Positions 25,195 to 33,920 of a DNA stretch of 64,000 nt are shown in pieces. The stretch's first letter is position 1. The number at the start of each line of letters is the position of its first letter. The position numbers and the translations under genes are program-made. Source of the stretch: Massilia phyllostachyos (lineage in GTDB: Bacteria > Pseudomonadota > Gammaproteobacteria > Burkholderiales > Burkholderiaceae_D). The stretch covers positions 310,001 to 374,000 of the forward strand of contig NZ_JAJNOC010000005.1 of the NCBI RefSeq assembly GCF_021044825.1. Direction: 5' to 3'. Under the pieces are notes generated by a model. It saw only the letters and a program-made list of their open reading frames with translations. It searched no databases and had not been told where the DNA came from.

Positions 25195-26880
25195 TTACGC
25201 TGCCCGGGCGACCGGCGCACCCTGCTCCCCGGCCTGCGCCAGGTGGCGGTTCACCGCCGACAGCACCGCGCGGAACGAAGCCGTCACGATATTGCTGTCG
25301 ATGCCGACCCCGAACAGGGTCGCGCCATCGCCGACGCGCAGCTCGACGTAGCAGGCGGCGCGGGCGTCGGCGCCGCGGCCGATCGCGTGCTCGTGGTAGT
25401 CCATCAGGCGGATGTCGAGGCCGAGCGCATTCACGAAGGCGTCGATCGGGCCGTTGCCGGCGCCGCGGCAGGCCTGCTTCGCGCCGCCCTGGGTGACGTC
25501 GAGGTCGATCTGCACGCCGTGCGCGCTGTCCTCGACCATGCGGTGGGCCACGTAGTCGTAGGGCCGGTCCTGCTCCAGGTATTCGCGCGAGAACAGGGCG
25601 TGGATGTCGGAGGCCACCACTTCGCGGCCGGTGCTATCGGCCATGCGCTGCACCGCGCGCGAGAATTCGATCTGCAGGCGGCGCGGCAGCTCGAGGCCAT
25701 ATTCCTGCTGCAGCAGGTAGGCCATGCCGCCCTTGCCCGACTGGCTGTTGACGCGGATGACGGCGTCGTAGCTGCGTCCCAGGTCGGCCGGGTCGATCGG
25801 GAGGTAGGGCACTTCCCAGATCGCGTCCGGCTGCTGCTTCGCAAAACCCTTCTTGATCGCATCCTGGTGCGAGCCGGAAAACGCCGTGAACACCAGGTCG
25901 CCCACATAGGGGTGGCGCGGGTGGACCGGCAGCTGGTTGCATTCCTCGACCAGCTGGCGCACCGCGTCGATGTCGGAGAAGTCCAGGCCCGGGGCGACGC
26001 CTTGCGTGTAGAGGTTCATGGCGAGGGTGACCAGGTCGACGTTGCCGGTGCGTTCGCCGTTGCCGAACAGGCAGCCCTCGACCCGGTCGGCGCCGGCCAT
26101 CACGGCCAGTTCGGCGGCCGCCACCGCCGTGCCGCGGTCGTTGTGCGGGTGGACGCTGATGACGAGCGACTCGCGATTGTCGAGGTGACGGCACATCCAC
26201 TCGATCTGGTCGGCGTAGACGTTCGGGGTGGCCGCTTCCACGGTGGAGGGCAGGTTGACGATCATCTTGTTGCCGGGCGTCGGCTGCCACACGGCGCCCA
26301 CTGCATCGACGATCTGCTTGGAGAAATCGAGCTCGGTGGTCGAGAACGACTCCGGCGAATACTCGAGGCCCCATTGCGTCTGCGGGTGCTGGGCGACCAG
26401 TTCCTTGATCAGCTGCGTGCCCTTCACGGCGATCTGCACGATCTCCTCGCGCTCCATGCCGAACACCACGCGGCGGAACACTGGCGCCACCGAGTTGTAG
26501 ATGTGGACGATGGCGCGCTTGGCGCCCACCGCCGATTCCACGGTGCGGCGGATCAGCTCATCGCGCGCCTGGGTCAGGACGATGATGGTGACGTCGTCCG
26601 GGATGCGGTTTTCCTCGACCAGCATGCGCACGAAGTCGAAGTCGGTCTGCGATGCCGAGGGGAAGCCGACTTCGATTTCCTTGACGCCGATTTTCACCAG
26701 CATCTCGAAGAAACGCAGCTTCTTCTCCGGGCTCATGGGCTCGATCAGGGCCTGGTTGCCGTCGCGCAGGTCGGTGCTCATCCAGATCGGCGGCTGGGTG
26801 ATGGTGCGGCCTGGCCACTGGCGGTCGGCGAGCGGAACGGCGGGGAAGGGACGGTATTTGGCGGCGGGATTCTTCAGCAT
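25195..26880 (-). CDS. leuA: 2-isopropylmalate synthase, long (LeuA2-type) form
   Basis: The 561-residue enzyme condenses acetyl-CoA and 2-oxoisovalerate in the first committed step of leucine synthesis. The DRE-TIM catalytic part has [10 protein letters not shown] at residues 35-44, [15 protein letters not shown], and the metal-binding HPHND. The C-terminal regulatory LeuA dimer domain (about residues 430-555) binds leucine in this family. The gene is alone, without leuBCD. Its transcript carries a leucine-rich leader peptide. Confidence 0.95.
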   Translation of the reverse strand: MLKNPAAKYRPFPAVPLADRQWPGRTITQPPIWMSTDLRDGNQALIEPMSPEKKLRFFEMLVKIGVKEIEVGFPSASQTDFDFVRMLVEENRIPDDVTIIVLTQARDELIRRTVESAVGAKRAIVHIYNSVAPVFRRVVFGMEREEIVQIAVKGTQLIKELVAQHPQTQWGLEYSPESFSTTELDFSKQIVDAVGAVWQPTPGNKMIVNLPSTVEAATPNVYADQIEWMCRHLDNRESLVISVHPHNDRGTAVAAAELAVMAGADRVEGCLFGNGERTGNVDLVTLAMNLYTQGVAPGLDFSDIDAVRQLVEECNQLPVHPRHPYVGDLVFTAFSGSHQDAIKKGFAKQQPDAIWEVPYLPIDPADLGRSYDAVIRVNSQSGKGGMAYLLQQEYGLELPRRLQIEFSRAVQRMADSTGREVVASDIHALFSREYLEQDRPYDYVAHRMVEDSAHGVQIDLDVTQGGAKQACRGAGNGPIDAFVNALGLDIRLMDYHEHAIGRGADARAACYVELRVGDGATLFGVGIDSNIVTASFRAVLSAVNRHLAQAGEQGAPVARAA

Positions 26881-26975
26881 GATCGTGTGCTCCTGGTTGC
26901 ATGACTACGTGGCGCTTCAGGCCCTGGATGGGGCGGGAGTGCGGCGATGGGGCTGCCGGGCGGGCCGCGGGAACG

Positions 26976-27092
26976 CTAGGCCAGGCAACCGATCGGTAGC
27001 TTTAGCAGCAGGCGGACGAATGCGCGCGAACCTGACGGCAGGATAGGGCCGGAGGACTTGCTGGGTGATGCTGGGGTGGAGAAGGGGGACAT
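26976..27092 (-). CDS. Second Leu-containing short frame in the leuA leader
   Basis: A 38-codon frame starts at 27092 behind AGGAAG with about 8 bases spacing. Near its C-terminus it contains VRLLLKLPIG, encoded partly by the rare CTA codon. It lies between the leader peptide and leuA. It may be a second leader peptide that senses charged tRNA-Leu, or chance. Confidence 0.35.
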   Translation of the reverse strand: MSPFSTPASPSKSSGPILPSGSRAFVRLLLKLPIGCLA

Positions 27093-27159
27093 CTGTTCAC
27101 TTCCTGGGACTGCGCGACTGCTTGTGGGGCCGGCTTGTGGCCGGGACGTACGGCGTGGA

Positions 27160-27237
27160 TTACGCGCGTAGTAGCAGGCCCAGCGCTAGCGCGCCGGTGG
27201 CAGGTAGGAGGGATGGCAGATGCGGGTGGAAAGACAT
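27160..27237 (-). CDS. Leucine-rich leader peptide upstream of leuA (leuL-type)
   Basis: This 25-codon frame contains 8 leucine codons, four of them CTA, which is rare in such GC-rich DNA. It ends in GLLLRA before TAA. Enrichment in the regulated amino acid is the hallmark of attenuation leaders. The predicted promoter at 27245-27273 places the transcription start at or within a base or two of the ATG, so the leader may be translated from a leaderless mRNA. No classic U-tract terminator was found downstream. Confidence 0.75.
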   Translation of the reverse strand: MSFHPHLPSLLPATGALALGLLLRA

Positions 27238-27244
27238 GCAAAAG

Positions 27245-27273
27245 ACTTTAGAAGAGTATTTTTGGTGTGTCAA
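27245..27273 (-). promoter_or_regulatory. Sigma70 promoter of leuA and its leader
   Basis: Read on the minus strand, TTGACA (27268-27273) and TAAAGT (27245-27250) are separated by exactly 17 bases. The expected start point is 27237-27239, at the leader ATG. Confidence 0.8.
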
Positions 27274-27326
27274 GCAAAAATTTGTGCGGCGCATCGTACA
27301 TTTTGCTCGTGATTATTCTGGTTTTC

Positions 27327-27431
27327 CGTAGGGTGGGCGGTCCCCGCCCACGCGTTCAGGCAGCCGATGATCAGCCGTTTCGTCGGTTCAGAGGGAGTTG
27401 GACGCGTGGGCGGAGGACCGCCCATCCTACG
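27327..27431. repeat. Family B palindromic repeat (copy B2, full inverted pair)
   Basis: The left half reads CGTAGGGTGGGCGGTC then CCCGCCCACGCGTTC. The right half (from about 27393) is its near inverse, GGACGCGTGGGCGGAGGACC then GCCCATCCTACG. About 35 bases containing GCAGCCGATGATCAGCCG lie between. The element sits between the divergent leuA leader and infA. Confidence 0.75.
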
Positions 27432-27692
27432 AAAACCGGGGCCGTCCTGCAGCGCAGCACGGTAAGTGGTATACTGGCTTCGTGTCGTCGAAGAAGCTTT
27501 CCGACTCTCCCCCGGCCCCGTAGTCGATTCGCAACGCTGCGCCGCCGTCCACGCCTCGCGCGCTTTTCTCTCTCCACCTGGCCCGGTCCGGCCAGCACCA
27601 AACACTGCCAGGCAGCATCGGCGGTGCGACCGACGCTTTACCGAACCCGTGCGCCGCCCGGGCCGTACATGCAATGCATCAGGAGAACCAGC

Positions 27693-27956
27693 ATGGCCAA
27701 AGAAGAACTCATCGAAATGAACGGGCTCGTTTCCGAAATCCTGCCCGAAATGCGTTTCCGCGTCGACCTCGACAACGGTCACCAGTTGATCGCCTATACC
27801 TCGGGCCGCATGAAGAAGAACCATATCCGCATCATCGCGGGCGACCGCGTCACCCTCGAGATGTCGCCGTACGACCTCAACAAGGGTCGCATCACCTTCC
27901 GCCACATCGAAAATCGTGGCCCGTCCGGCCCGCGTCCGGCCCCGCGCCGCCGCTAA
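27693..27956 (+). CDS. infA: Translation initiation factor IF-1
   Basis: The 87-residue protein has the S1/OB-fold of IF-1 ([45 protein letters not shown]) with a basic, Pro/Arg-rich C-terminal extension that makes it longer than the roughly 72-residue E. coli protein. IF-1 binds the ribosomal A site during initiation. Burkholderiales often carry a second infA outside the ribosomal-protein cluster, and this looks like that type. AGGAG precedes the ATG. A TATACT box at 27470-27475 would give a 5' leader of about 210 bases, reminiscent of cold-shock mRNAs. Confidence 0.92.
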   Translation: MAKEELIEMNGLVSEILPEMRFRVDLDNGHQLIAYTSGRMKKNHIRIIAGDRVTLEMSPYDLNKGRITFRHIENRGPSGPRPAPRRR

Positions 27957-28046
27957 ACCGCAGGCGCCCATCCACGGGGCGCTGCGAGAAGGAGCCGGCG
28001 CAGGAAGGCCGGCTCACATTTTTTGTGCACTGCACAAAAAACCTTT

Positions 28047-28290
28047 TATACTCTGTTTTCGGGTAGAGCCTGTGGCTCCGCCAGACCCGTCCGAACCAGT
28101 TCCCGCGCCTGTGCAGTGCGCGGCTTTCGCGGACGGTGTGTTTTCGACATATCAGTCAGCCTGTACAGCGGCCACACCTTGCAGATAGCATTGGTGGCCA
28201 TCAGCTCCGCACCACGCAGATAGCATGGGCTGGAGCGGCGATAAATCGGTAATGCTTGAAATGAAGCTCGCAAACGCGGGCTTTTTTTTC
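28047..28290 (+). ncRNA. Candidate small RNA between infA and the helicase gene
   Basis: The gap of about 410 bases between infA and the helicase gene has no convincing frame but shows a transcription-unit layout. TATACT (28047-28052) follows TTGTGC (28023-28028), then come about 210 bases, then AAGCTCGC-AAAC-GCGGGCTT and a run of eight T (28264-28289). Inside, GCAGATAGCAT occurs twice (28181-28191, 28216-28226); the first copy is in the loop of a GGCCAC/GTGGCC hairpin. No known RNA family was recognised. Confidence 0.4.
28264..28290 (+). terminator. Intrinsic terminator upstream of the helicase gene
   Basis: AAGCTCGC pairs with GCGGGCTT (one G-U pair) around AAAC and is followed by T-rich sequence. 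It could end the candidate small RNA or readthrough from infA. Confidence 0.7.
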
Positions 28291-28368
28291 GTCCATACCT
28301 ACCGCGTGTTTGCCATCGTGTGATCGGCATTACAATGTTGATAACTCAAAATACAGGCGAATCCGACC

Positions 28369-30021
28369 ATGGCCCACATCCATCCAGCCGGCTGGCGCGA
28401 GATGTCCGTCACCGGCGCCGCCGCCCGCGAGATCGAAACGCTGACGCTGCTGGAAAAGCGTCTGTCCGACACGCCCTACGAGATCTACCACGGCGTGCAC
28501 TGGACCAACGTCGAGCACGGCTTCTCGGCCTACGGCGACATCGACTTCATCATCCTTGCGCCCAATGGCCGCCTGCTCCTTATCGAGCAGATCGCCGGTT
28601 TCCTGGGCGAGACGCGCGATGGCCTGGTCAAGAACTACCAGGGCAAGCCGCGCAAGATCCGCCACCAGATCATCCACACCATCGAAGGCTTCGCCAAGCG
28701 CTACCAGGGCGAGCTGTCGATCGACTACCTGCTGTACTGCCCCGACTACATCGTCAAGGACCCGGTCCAGGCCGGCATCGACCCCAGCCACATCATCGAC
28801 GCCACCACCAAGGGCCGCCTGGGCGCCAAGATCCGCGAGATCCTGCCCGTCACCGCGCGCACCGAGGAGTTCGACCGCGTCACCCGCTACCTCGGCGACA
28901 CCCTGAGCCTGCGCCCCGACCCGAGCTCGATGATCGGCTGCGCCACGCAGATGGTGACGCGCCTGTCCGGCGGCCTGGCCACCTGGGCGCGCCGGCTCGA
29001 ATTCTCGCCGTTCCGCCTGCGCGTGGTCGGCACCGCCGGCAGCGGCAAGACCCAGCTGGCCCTGAGCGAATACACGGCCGCCATCGACGCCGGCCTGCGC
29101 CCGCTCTATGTCTGCTTCAACCGGCCGCTGGCCGACCACATCCAGCGCCTGGTGCCGCCCGGCGGGCGGGTCGCCAACTTCCACGAACTGTGCGACGCCT
29201 GGCTGCGCGCCAAAGGCGAGAGCCCGGACTACGGCAAGCCCGACGTCTGGACCGAGATCGAGGGCGTGCTGGCCTCGGCCGACCTGCCCGAGACCTGGCA
29301 CTACGACGTCCTGATCGTCGACGAGGGCCAGGATTTCACCCAGGCCTGGCGCGACATCGTGCTGCGCATGCTGAAGAACGGCGGGCGCGCCATTTGGCTG
29401 GAAGACCCGGACCAGAATCTGTATGGCAAAGAGATGGTGGCGCTGCCCGGCTGGGTGGTGCTGCACTCGAACACCAACTACCGCAGTCCGCGGGAAGTGG
29501 TGCAGATGCTGTCCTCGATCGGCGCGGTGAGCCAGCCGGTGGAGGCGGGCAGCCCGTTCAAGGGCGCCGACATCGAGGAGATGCTGTACCCGGAAGGCGA
29601 CGTCGAGGCCATGCTGAACCAGACCCGGCGCGCCGTCACCTCCTGCCTGGCCGCTGGCTTCGGGCGCCAGGACATCGCGATCTGTTCCTTCCGCGGACGC
29701 GAGAAATCCGCCATCCTCAAGCTCGATAAACTGAGCGACGCACACACGCTGCGCTCCTTCACCGGCGCCTACGACCTGTTCGGCAACCCGGTGTTCCGCG
29801 AAGGCGGATTGCTGGCCGAATCGGTCTACCGCTTCAAGGGCCAGTCGGCGCCGGCGCTGATCTTCACCGAGATCGACTTCGAGGAGATGGACGAACTCAC
29901 CCTGCGCAAACTTTTCGTGGGCATGACGCGCGCGCGCCTGAAGCTGGTGCTGGTGATGAGCGAGCGGGCCTCGGCGCAGTTCTTCGACCGAATGAGCAGC
30001 GGCGGCGACGTCGAGGAGTAA
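28369..30021 (+). CDS. NERD-domain / UvrD-like ATPase-helicase protein
   Basis: The 550-residue protein has an N-terminal nuclease-related (NERD-like) region (GDIDFIILAPNGRLLLIEQ near residues 56-74) and a superfamily 1 helicase-type ATPase part. Walker A GTAGSGKT is at residues 221-228, Walker B VDEGQDF near 317 and the C-terminal VGMTRAR motif near 516. Acting on DNA or RNA, perhaps in repair or defence, is inference. The expected catalytic ExK of the nuclease core reads EQI (73-75), so nuclease activity is doubtful. The gene is not in an operon. Confidence 0.85.
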   Translation: MAHIHPAGWREMSVTGAAAREIETLTLLEKRLSDTPYEIYHGVHWTNVEHGFSAYGDIDFIILAPNGRLLLIEQIAGFLGETRDGLVKNYQGKPRKIRHQIIHTIEGFAKRYQGELSIDYLLYCPDYIVKDPVQAGIDPSHIIDATTKGRLGAKIREILPVTARTEEFDRVTRYLGDTLSLRPDPSSMIGCATQMVTRLSGGLATWARRLEFSPFRLRVVGTAGSGKTQLALSEYTAAIDAGLRPLYVCFNRPLADHIQRLVPPGGRVANFHELCDAWLRAKGESPDYGKPDVWTEIEGVLASADLPETWHYDVLIVDEGQDFTQAWRDIVLRMLKNGGRAIWLEDPDQNLYGKEMVALPGWVVLHSNTNYRSPREVVQMLSSIGAVSQPVEAGSPFKGADIEEMLYPEGDVEAMLNQTRRAVTSCLAAGFGRQDIAICSFRGREKSAILKLDKLSDAHTLRSFTGAYDLFGNPVFREGGLLAESVYRFKGQSAPALIFTEIDFEEMDELTLRKLFVGMTRARLKLVLVMSERASAQFFDRMSSGGDVEE

Positions 30022-30179
30022 GCTCGCCGGCGATGGCGCGGAACAGGGCGCACAGCTTCGGCGCCGTGAAGTCGTCCAACACATCCGTGAACTGGCATTT
30101 TATGCGGACGAAATGGTGGGGCTTGCCTGTGGACGGGCGCCGCGTGCTAGCATCTCTCGACGGTATCGTGGAGACGAAG

Positions 30180-31265
30180 ATGAAACAACAGGTTGGGGGA
30201 AAAGTCGAACGGATGCGCCTGCGAATGCTCGGCGCATCGGCGCTGATGGTGCTGCTGGCCGCCTGCGGCGAGCATCCTCCGCGCGACGACGACGAGGACG
30301 ATCCCGCGCCACCGCCGGCCCCGGCCATCAGCATCGTCGCCGGCGACGTGAACACCGCCGGCAACACGAACGCCACCGGCGCCGCCGCGCGCTTCCGTGC
30401 TCCGTCCGGCATCGCCATCGATACCGCGGGCAACCTCTACGTGGCGGACACCGGCAACTTCACGATCCGCCGCATCACGCCGGCCGGCGTCGTGACCACG
30501 CTGGCCGGTTCGGCCGAGAACCCCGGCTCCATCAATGGCACCGGCGCCGGTGCGCGCTTCAGGAATCCGGTTGCGCTGGCGATCGGCCCGGACAATATCC
30601 TGTATGTCGGCGACAACGCCCTGGTGCGCCGCGTGAACACGGCGGGGCAGGTCGACACCTTCACCGAGATCCTGATAGGGAACAATGTGGACAGCCGCAG
30701 CTACGCCTCGGTGTATGTCGCCGGGCTGGCCGTCGACTCGCGCGCGAACGTCATCGTGGCCAACGGCCACAGCACGCGCCGCATCACGCAGAACGGCGCG
30801 GTGACCATGTTCGAAGGGACGCAATTGCTGAACAATGTGTCCGGCACCAGGATCTACAACCAGCGTGGCGTGGCCGTGGACAAGAGCGACAACGTCTACG
30901 TCTTCAGCCTGGAGGCGACGATCGCCCGGACCAACGGCTCCAATACCCTGAGCGTGCTGGCTGGCGCGCCGACCCAGCGCGGCTCGGCCGACGGCACCGG
31001 CAGCGCCGCCCGCTTCGAACAAGTGGTCGCGCTGGCGCTCGACCCGCAGGGCAACGTGTACGCGGCGGACAACGTCAACAACCTGGTGCGCAAGATCACG
31101 TCCGCCGGCGTCGTGACGACGGCCGCCGGCACGCTGAAGTCCACCACCCTGGCCACTGGCGCCCTGCCGGGCAGCTTCCCCAACATCACCGGTCTCACGA
31201 CCGACGGCAAGGGCAACTACTACGCCACGACAGGCCACGCCGTCATCAAGATCGTGCTGCCCTAA
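30180..31265 (+). CDS. NHL-repeat lipoprotein
   Basis: From the ATG at 30180 (GGAG upstream) the 361-residue protein has a lipoprotein signal (ALMVLLAACG). Four or five NHL-type beta-propeller repeats follow, such as FRAPSGIAIDTAGNLYVADTG and FRNPVALAIGPDNILYVGD, with VRKIT or RRIT blade ends. It is probably a periplasmic or surface beta-propeller binding protein. No catalytic residues are evident and its ligand is unknown. Confidence 0.87.
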   Translation: MKQQVGGKVERMRLRMLGASALMVLLAACGEHPPRDDDEDDPAPPPAPAISIVAGDVNTAGNTNATGAAARFRAPSGIAIDTAGNLYVADTGNFTIRRITPAGVVTTLAGSAENPGSINGTGAGARFRNPVALAIGPDNILYVGDNALVRRVNTAGQVDTFTEILIGNNVDSRSYASVYVAGLAVDSRANVIVANGHSTRRITQNGAVTMFEGTQLLNNVSGTRIYNQRGVAVDKSDNVYVFSLEATIARTNGSNTLSVLAGAPTQRGSADGTGSAARFEQVVALALDPQGNVYAADNVNNLVRKITSAGVVTTAAGTLKSTTLATGALPGSFPNITGLTTDGKGNYYATTGHAVIKIVLP

Positions 31266-31270
31266 GCGCT

Positions 31271-31325
31271 AACTTGGAGACCGTCGCACCGGGACTAGGC
31301 GTCCCCCTTGGCCGGTGCCCAAGTT
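31271..31325. repeat. Diverged family A palindromic element (copy A2)
   Basis: AACTTGG at the left and CCAAGTT at the right bracket a segment with CCGTCGCACCGG and GCCGGTGCCC. It resembles the left half of copy A1 and lies between two convergent genes. Confidence 0.55.
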
Positions 31326-31332
31326 CCTCGAT

Positions 31333-31878
31333 TCAGTGGCCAATCGCCGCAGTCGCCACCCCCTGCGCCACACTCGACTTACTGGTCGTAACCGTCAACG
31401 CAAACAGCGGCTTGCGCGCCGACTGCTCCGTACTCCACTCATAAGCCACCGTGCTCTTGACCCCATCCGCCCCCTTGTCCGACGAGTTGCGCTTGCGCTC
31501 GCTCTTGAACGGCGCCGGCGCACGGCTCATGGCCTTCTCGAACAGCGCCTTGGTCGCTTCCGCCGGAACGGTCTTGGCGTACAGCGCACACAGGTTCTTG
31601 TCCTGGTGAACGACCAGCACGAACTGCCCATGCTGGCTGGGAACGACCCAGGCATTGCCCTTGGCTCCCTGCAGGAACATCGCCGCCTTCTCGGCCGGCA
31701 ACTGCTGCGAGGAATCCAGGTGCTTGCGCAGCCCGTCGAAGTCGTGCAGGTACTTCAGGCAGTGCGAGGAATAGATATCCATGAACGCGGCGGCCTGCTG
31801 CTCAGGCGCGGCGATGGCGATTGAAGAAAGCAAGGTCCCTCCGATGGTGATGGCGGCATTGCGCAACAGCGTGTGCAT
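31333..31878 (-). CDS. Hypothetical periplasmic protein
   Basis: The 181-residue protein has a signal peptide (MHTLLRNAAITIGGTLLSSIAIAA). The mature part has an FMDIYSSHCLKYLHDFDGLRKHL segment and a second cysteine in KNLCALYAK, which could form a disulfide. It resembles unannotated secreted proteins of the NMCC_0638 type; this is recalled with low certainty. No catalytic motif was seen. Confidence 0.7.
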   Translation of the reverse strand: MHTLLRNAAITIGGTLLSSIAIAAPEQQAAAFMDIYSSHCLKYLHDFDGLRKHLDSSQQLPAEKAAMFLQGAKGNAWVVPSQHGQFVLVVHQDKNLCALYAKTVPAEATKALFEKAMSRAPAPFKSERKRNSSDKGADGVKSTVAYEWSTEQSARKPLFALTVTTSKSSVAQGVATAAIGH

Positions 31879-31972
31879 TCGTGCTCCGGCTGGGTTGGTA
31901 TGACCTTACCATGATGCTTCAGTCAACCGAATCGTGGCGCACGACGGCTGTCGTTTCGCCCAATCCATTCCC

Positions 31973-32539
31973 ATGGCACGCGGCTATAGCAAGCAGGAAG
32001 TTCCTCTCCACAAGATCCGGCGCTACCTGGAGCCGGGACCGATCGTGCTCGTCAGTTCTTGCTGGAAAGGGGAGCAGAACATCATGACGATGGGCTGGCA
32101 TATGGTGATGGAGTTTTCTCCATCCCTGATCGGCTGCGTGATCGCCTCATCGAACCACAGCTTCGAGCTCATCCGGAAGAGCCGCGAATGCGTCATCAAT
32201 CTGCCGACCATCAGCCTGACGGACGCCGTGGTCGGCATCGGCACGCATGCGGGCAGCAAGATGGACAAGTTCGCGCACTATGGACTGACGCCGGAAGCAA
32301 TCGATGGCGTGCAGGCACCGGCGATCCGCGAATGCCACGCCCAGTTCGCCTGCCGCCTGCACGACGACAGCCTGGTGGACAAGTACAACTTCTTCATCTG
32401 GGAAGTGGTCGCGGCCAGGGCGGCAAAGACGCCCAAGCATCCGGAGACGCTGCACTACACGGGCGAAGGCGTGTTCATGGTGGCCGGTAAAGTCATCAGC
32501 CGGCGCTCGAAGGGCATGCTGGCCAAGGAGCCGGACTGA
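31973..32539 (+). CDS. Flavin reductase-like (FMN-binding split barrel) protein
   Basis: From the ATG at 31973 the protein has 188 residues; a GTG at 31934 is an alternative. The sequence matches the flavin-reductase-like split-barrel family (GPIVLVSSCWKGEQNIMTMGWHMVMEFSPSLIGCVI; SRECVINLP). Such proteins bind FMN and reduce flavin or small substrates with NAD(P)H. The physiological partner is unknown. No neighbouring monooxygenase gene is present. Confidence 0.85.
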   Translation: MARGYSKQEVPLHKIRRYLEPGPIVLVSSCWKGEQNIMTMGWHMVMEFSPSLIGCVIASSNHSFELIRKSRECVINLPTISLTDAVVGIGTHAGSKMDKFAHYGLTPEAIDGVQAPAIRECHAQFACRLHDDSLVDKYNFFIWEVVAARAAKTPKHPETLHYTGEGVFMVAGKVISRRSKGMLAKEPD

Positions 32540-32705
32540 TTACGTTCTGCATCGGTGAAACCATGCACACCGCATGTGCGTCGATGCGCCGAGTGTTCGC
32601 TTGACTATGTTTTTGCCTCAACTATTCTGACTTGTCCGGGCTTGAGCCTGGCTGGAGCGTCGCACGACGGCGATCCACGATAACGACGACAACATCGGAG
32701 ACAGA

Positions 32706-33920
32706 ATGGACTTCCACCCTCGCGCATCCACGGGGCTAGCCGCCCTCGCCCTCAGCCTGCTCGCCACGAGCGCCCACGCAGCAGTCATCGCTCTTCCCAA
32801 GTACAACGTCAGTGTCAACGAGGTATCGGTCTCCGGCTTCTCGTCCGGCGCCCATATGGCGGCGCAGATGCACTTCGCGTATTCGAAGACGGTGAAGAAG
32901 GGCGCTGGCATCATCGCAGGCGGACCGGTGTACTGCTCGCAGGGCAACGCGGCGATCGCGACCGGGCCCTGCATGCTCGATACCGCGTCGCGCAACCTGC
33001 CCTACCTGATCTCGGTGGTGAACACCTGGTCGAGCAACGGCTACATCGACCCGACCAGCAATATGGCGGCCTCGAAGGTCTACCTGCTGTCCGGGACCAT
33101 CGATTCGACCGTGAAGCAGCCGGTGATGAACGACCTGCGCACCATGTACGGCAATTACGTCCCGAGCGCGAACATCCAGTACAAGAACAACCTGGCCGCC
33201 CAGCATTCGATCCCGACGGACTTCTTCGGCAGCAGCTGCGGCACCAACGGTTCGCCTTTCGTCAACAACTGCAACTTCGACACCGCGGGCGAGATCCTCA
33301 AGTGGATCTACGGGACGCTGAACCAGAAGAACGTCAGCACGCTCAATGGTTCCTTCATCAACTTCGACCAGGCCGCGTTCTGGGGCAACGGTAATCCAAC
33401 CCTGCACGGCATGGCCAGCAGCGGCTACGCCTACGTGCCCGCCGCCTGCGCCGCGGGACAGTCCTGCAAGCTGCATGTGGCTTTCCACGGCTGCATGCAG
33501 AACGTCGCCAGCGTCGGCACGGCCTTCTACCAGAACGCCGGCTACAACCGCTGGGCGGACACCAACAAGATCATCGTGCTGTATCCGCAGGCAATGGCCA
33601 AGGCGAACAATCCGGGCGGATGCTGGGACTGGTGGGGCCACGACGACGTCAACTTCCCGGCCAAGAGCGGCGGGCAGATGGTGGCGATCAAGACCATGAT
33701 CGACAAGATCGTCGGCGGGAATACGGCGGCGCCGTTCACGTGCACGTCGACGTATGCCAGCAACTACGCGCATGTGGTGGCGGGGCGGGCCTACCTGGGG
33801 GCGGGGAACCAGGTGTATGCGACCAATTCGAACCAGTATCTGGGGTACTACCTGACCACGGCGTATACGAATGTCAGGCAGACCTCGGCGGGGTATTACG
33901 CGTACGGGACTTGTTCCTAG
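32706..33920 (+). CDS. Extracellular PHB depolymerase, type 2 catalytic domain
   Basis: The 404-residue protein has a signal peptide ending near AHA-AV. The lipase box GFSSG has the nucleophile Ser46 near the mature N-terminus, an aspartate follows in SGTIDSTVKQ, and the HGCMQ segment lies around residue 260. This order, with serine before the oxyanion region, is characteristic of type 2 depolymerases. The enzyme should degrade poly(3-hydroxybutyrate) or a related short-chain polyester outside the cell. A C-terminal segment with two cysteines (FTCTSTYASNY; YGTCS) may be a substrate-binding module. Confidence 0.87.
   Translation: MDFHPRASTGLAALALSLLATSAHAAVIALPKYNVSVNEVSVSGFSSGAHMAAQMHFAYSKTVKKGAGIIAGGPVYCSQGNAAIATGPCMLDTASRNLPYLISVVNTWSSNGYIDPTSNMAASKVYLLSGTIDSTVKQPVMNDLRTMYGNYVPSANIQYKNNLAAQHSIPTDFFGSSCGTNGSPFVNNCNFDTAGEILKWIYGTLNQKNVSTLNGSFINFDQAAFWGNGNPTLHGMASSGYAYVPAACAAGQSCKLHVAFHGCMQNVASVGTAFYQNAGYNRWADTNKIIVLYPQAMAKANNPGGCWDWWGHDDVNFPAKSGGQMVAIKTMIDKIVGGNTAAPFTCTSTYASNYAHVVAGRAYLGAGNQVYATNSNQYLGYYLTTAYTNVRQTSAGYYAYGTCS

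Noticed and set aside
21936-25496. 1186-codon open frame on the plus strand opposite mshQ
   Set aside because: The composition is that of a shadow frame (Arg/Gly/Asp/Val/His rich, no domain), and it extends into leuA. The minus-strand mshQ shows a signal peptide and ordered repeats.
27002-27241. 79-codon frame upstream of leuA starting 4 bases before the leader ATG
   Set aside because: It is out of frame with the Leu-rich leader, Pro/His/Ser-rich and featureless. The 25-codon Leu-rich frame explains the site better.
27327-27431. CRISPR array or direct-repeat array
   Set aside because: The repeats are inverted pairs dispersed through the window, not regularly spaced direct repeats with unique spacers.
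28047-28290. 6S RNA, tmRNA or RNase P RNA in the infA gap
   Set aside because: None of the conserved core sequences I know for these RNAs could be found.
28046-28330. 94-codon frame on the minus strand in the gap after infA
   Set aside because: No domain, no ribosome-binding site, and it crosses the hairpin terminator; the region looks non-coding.
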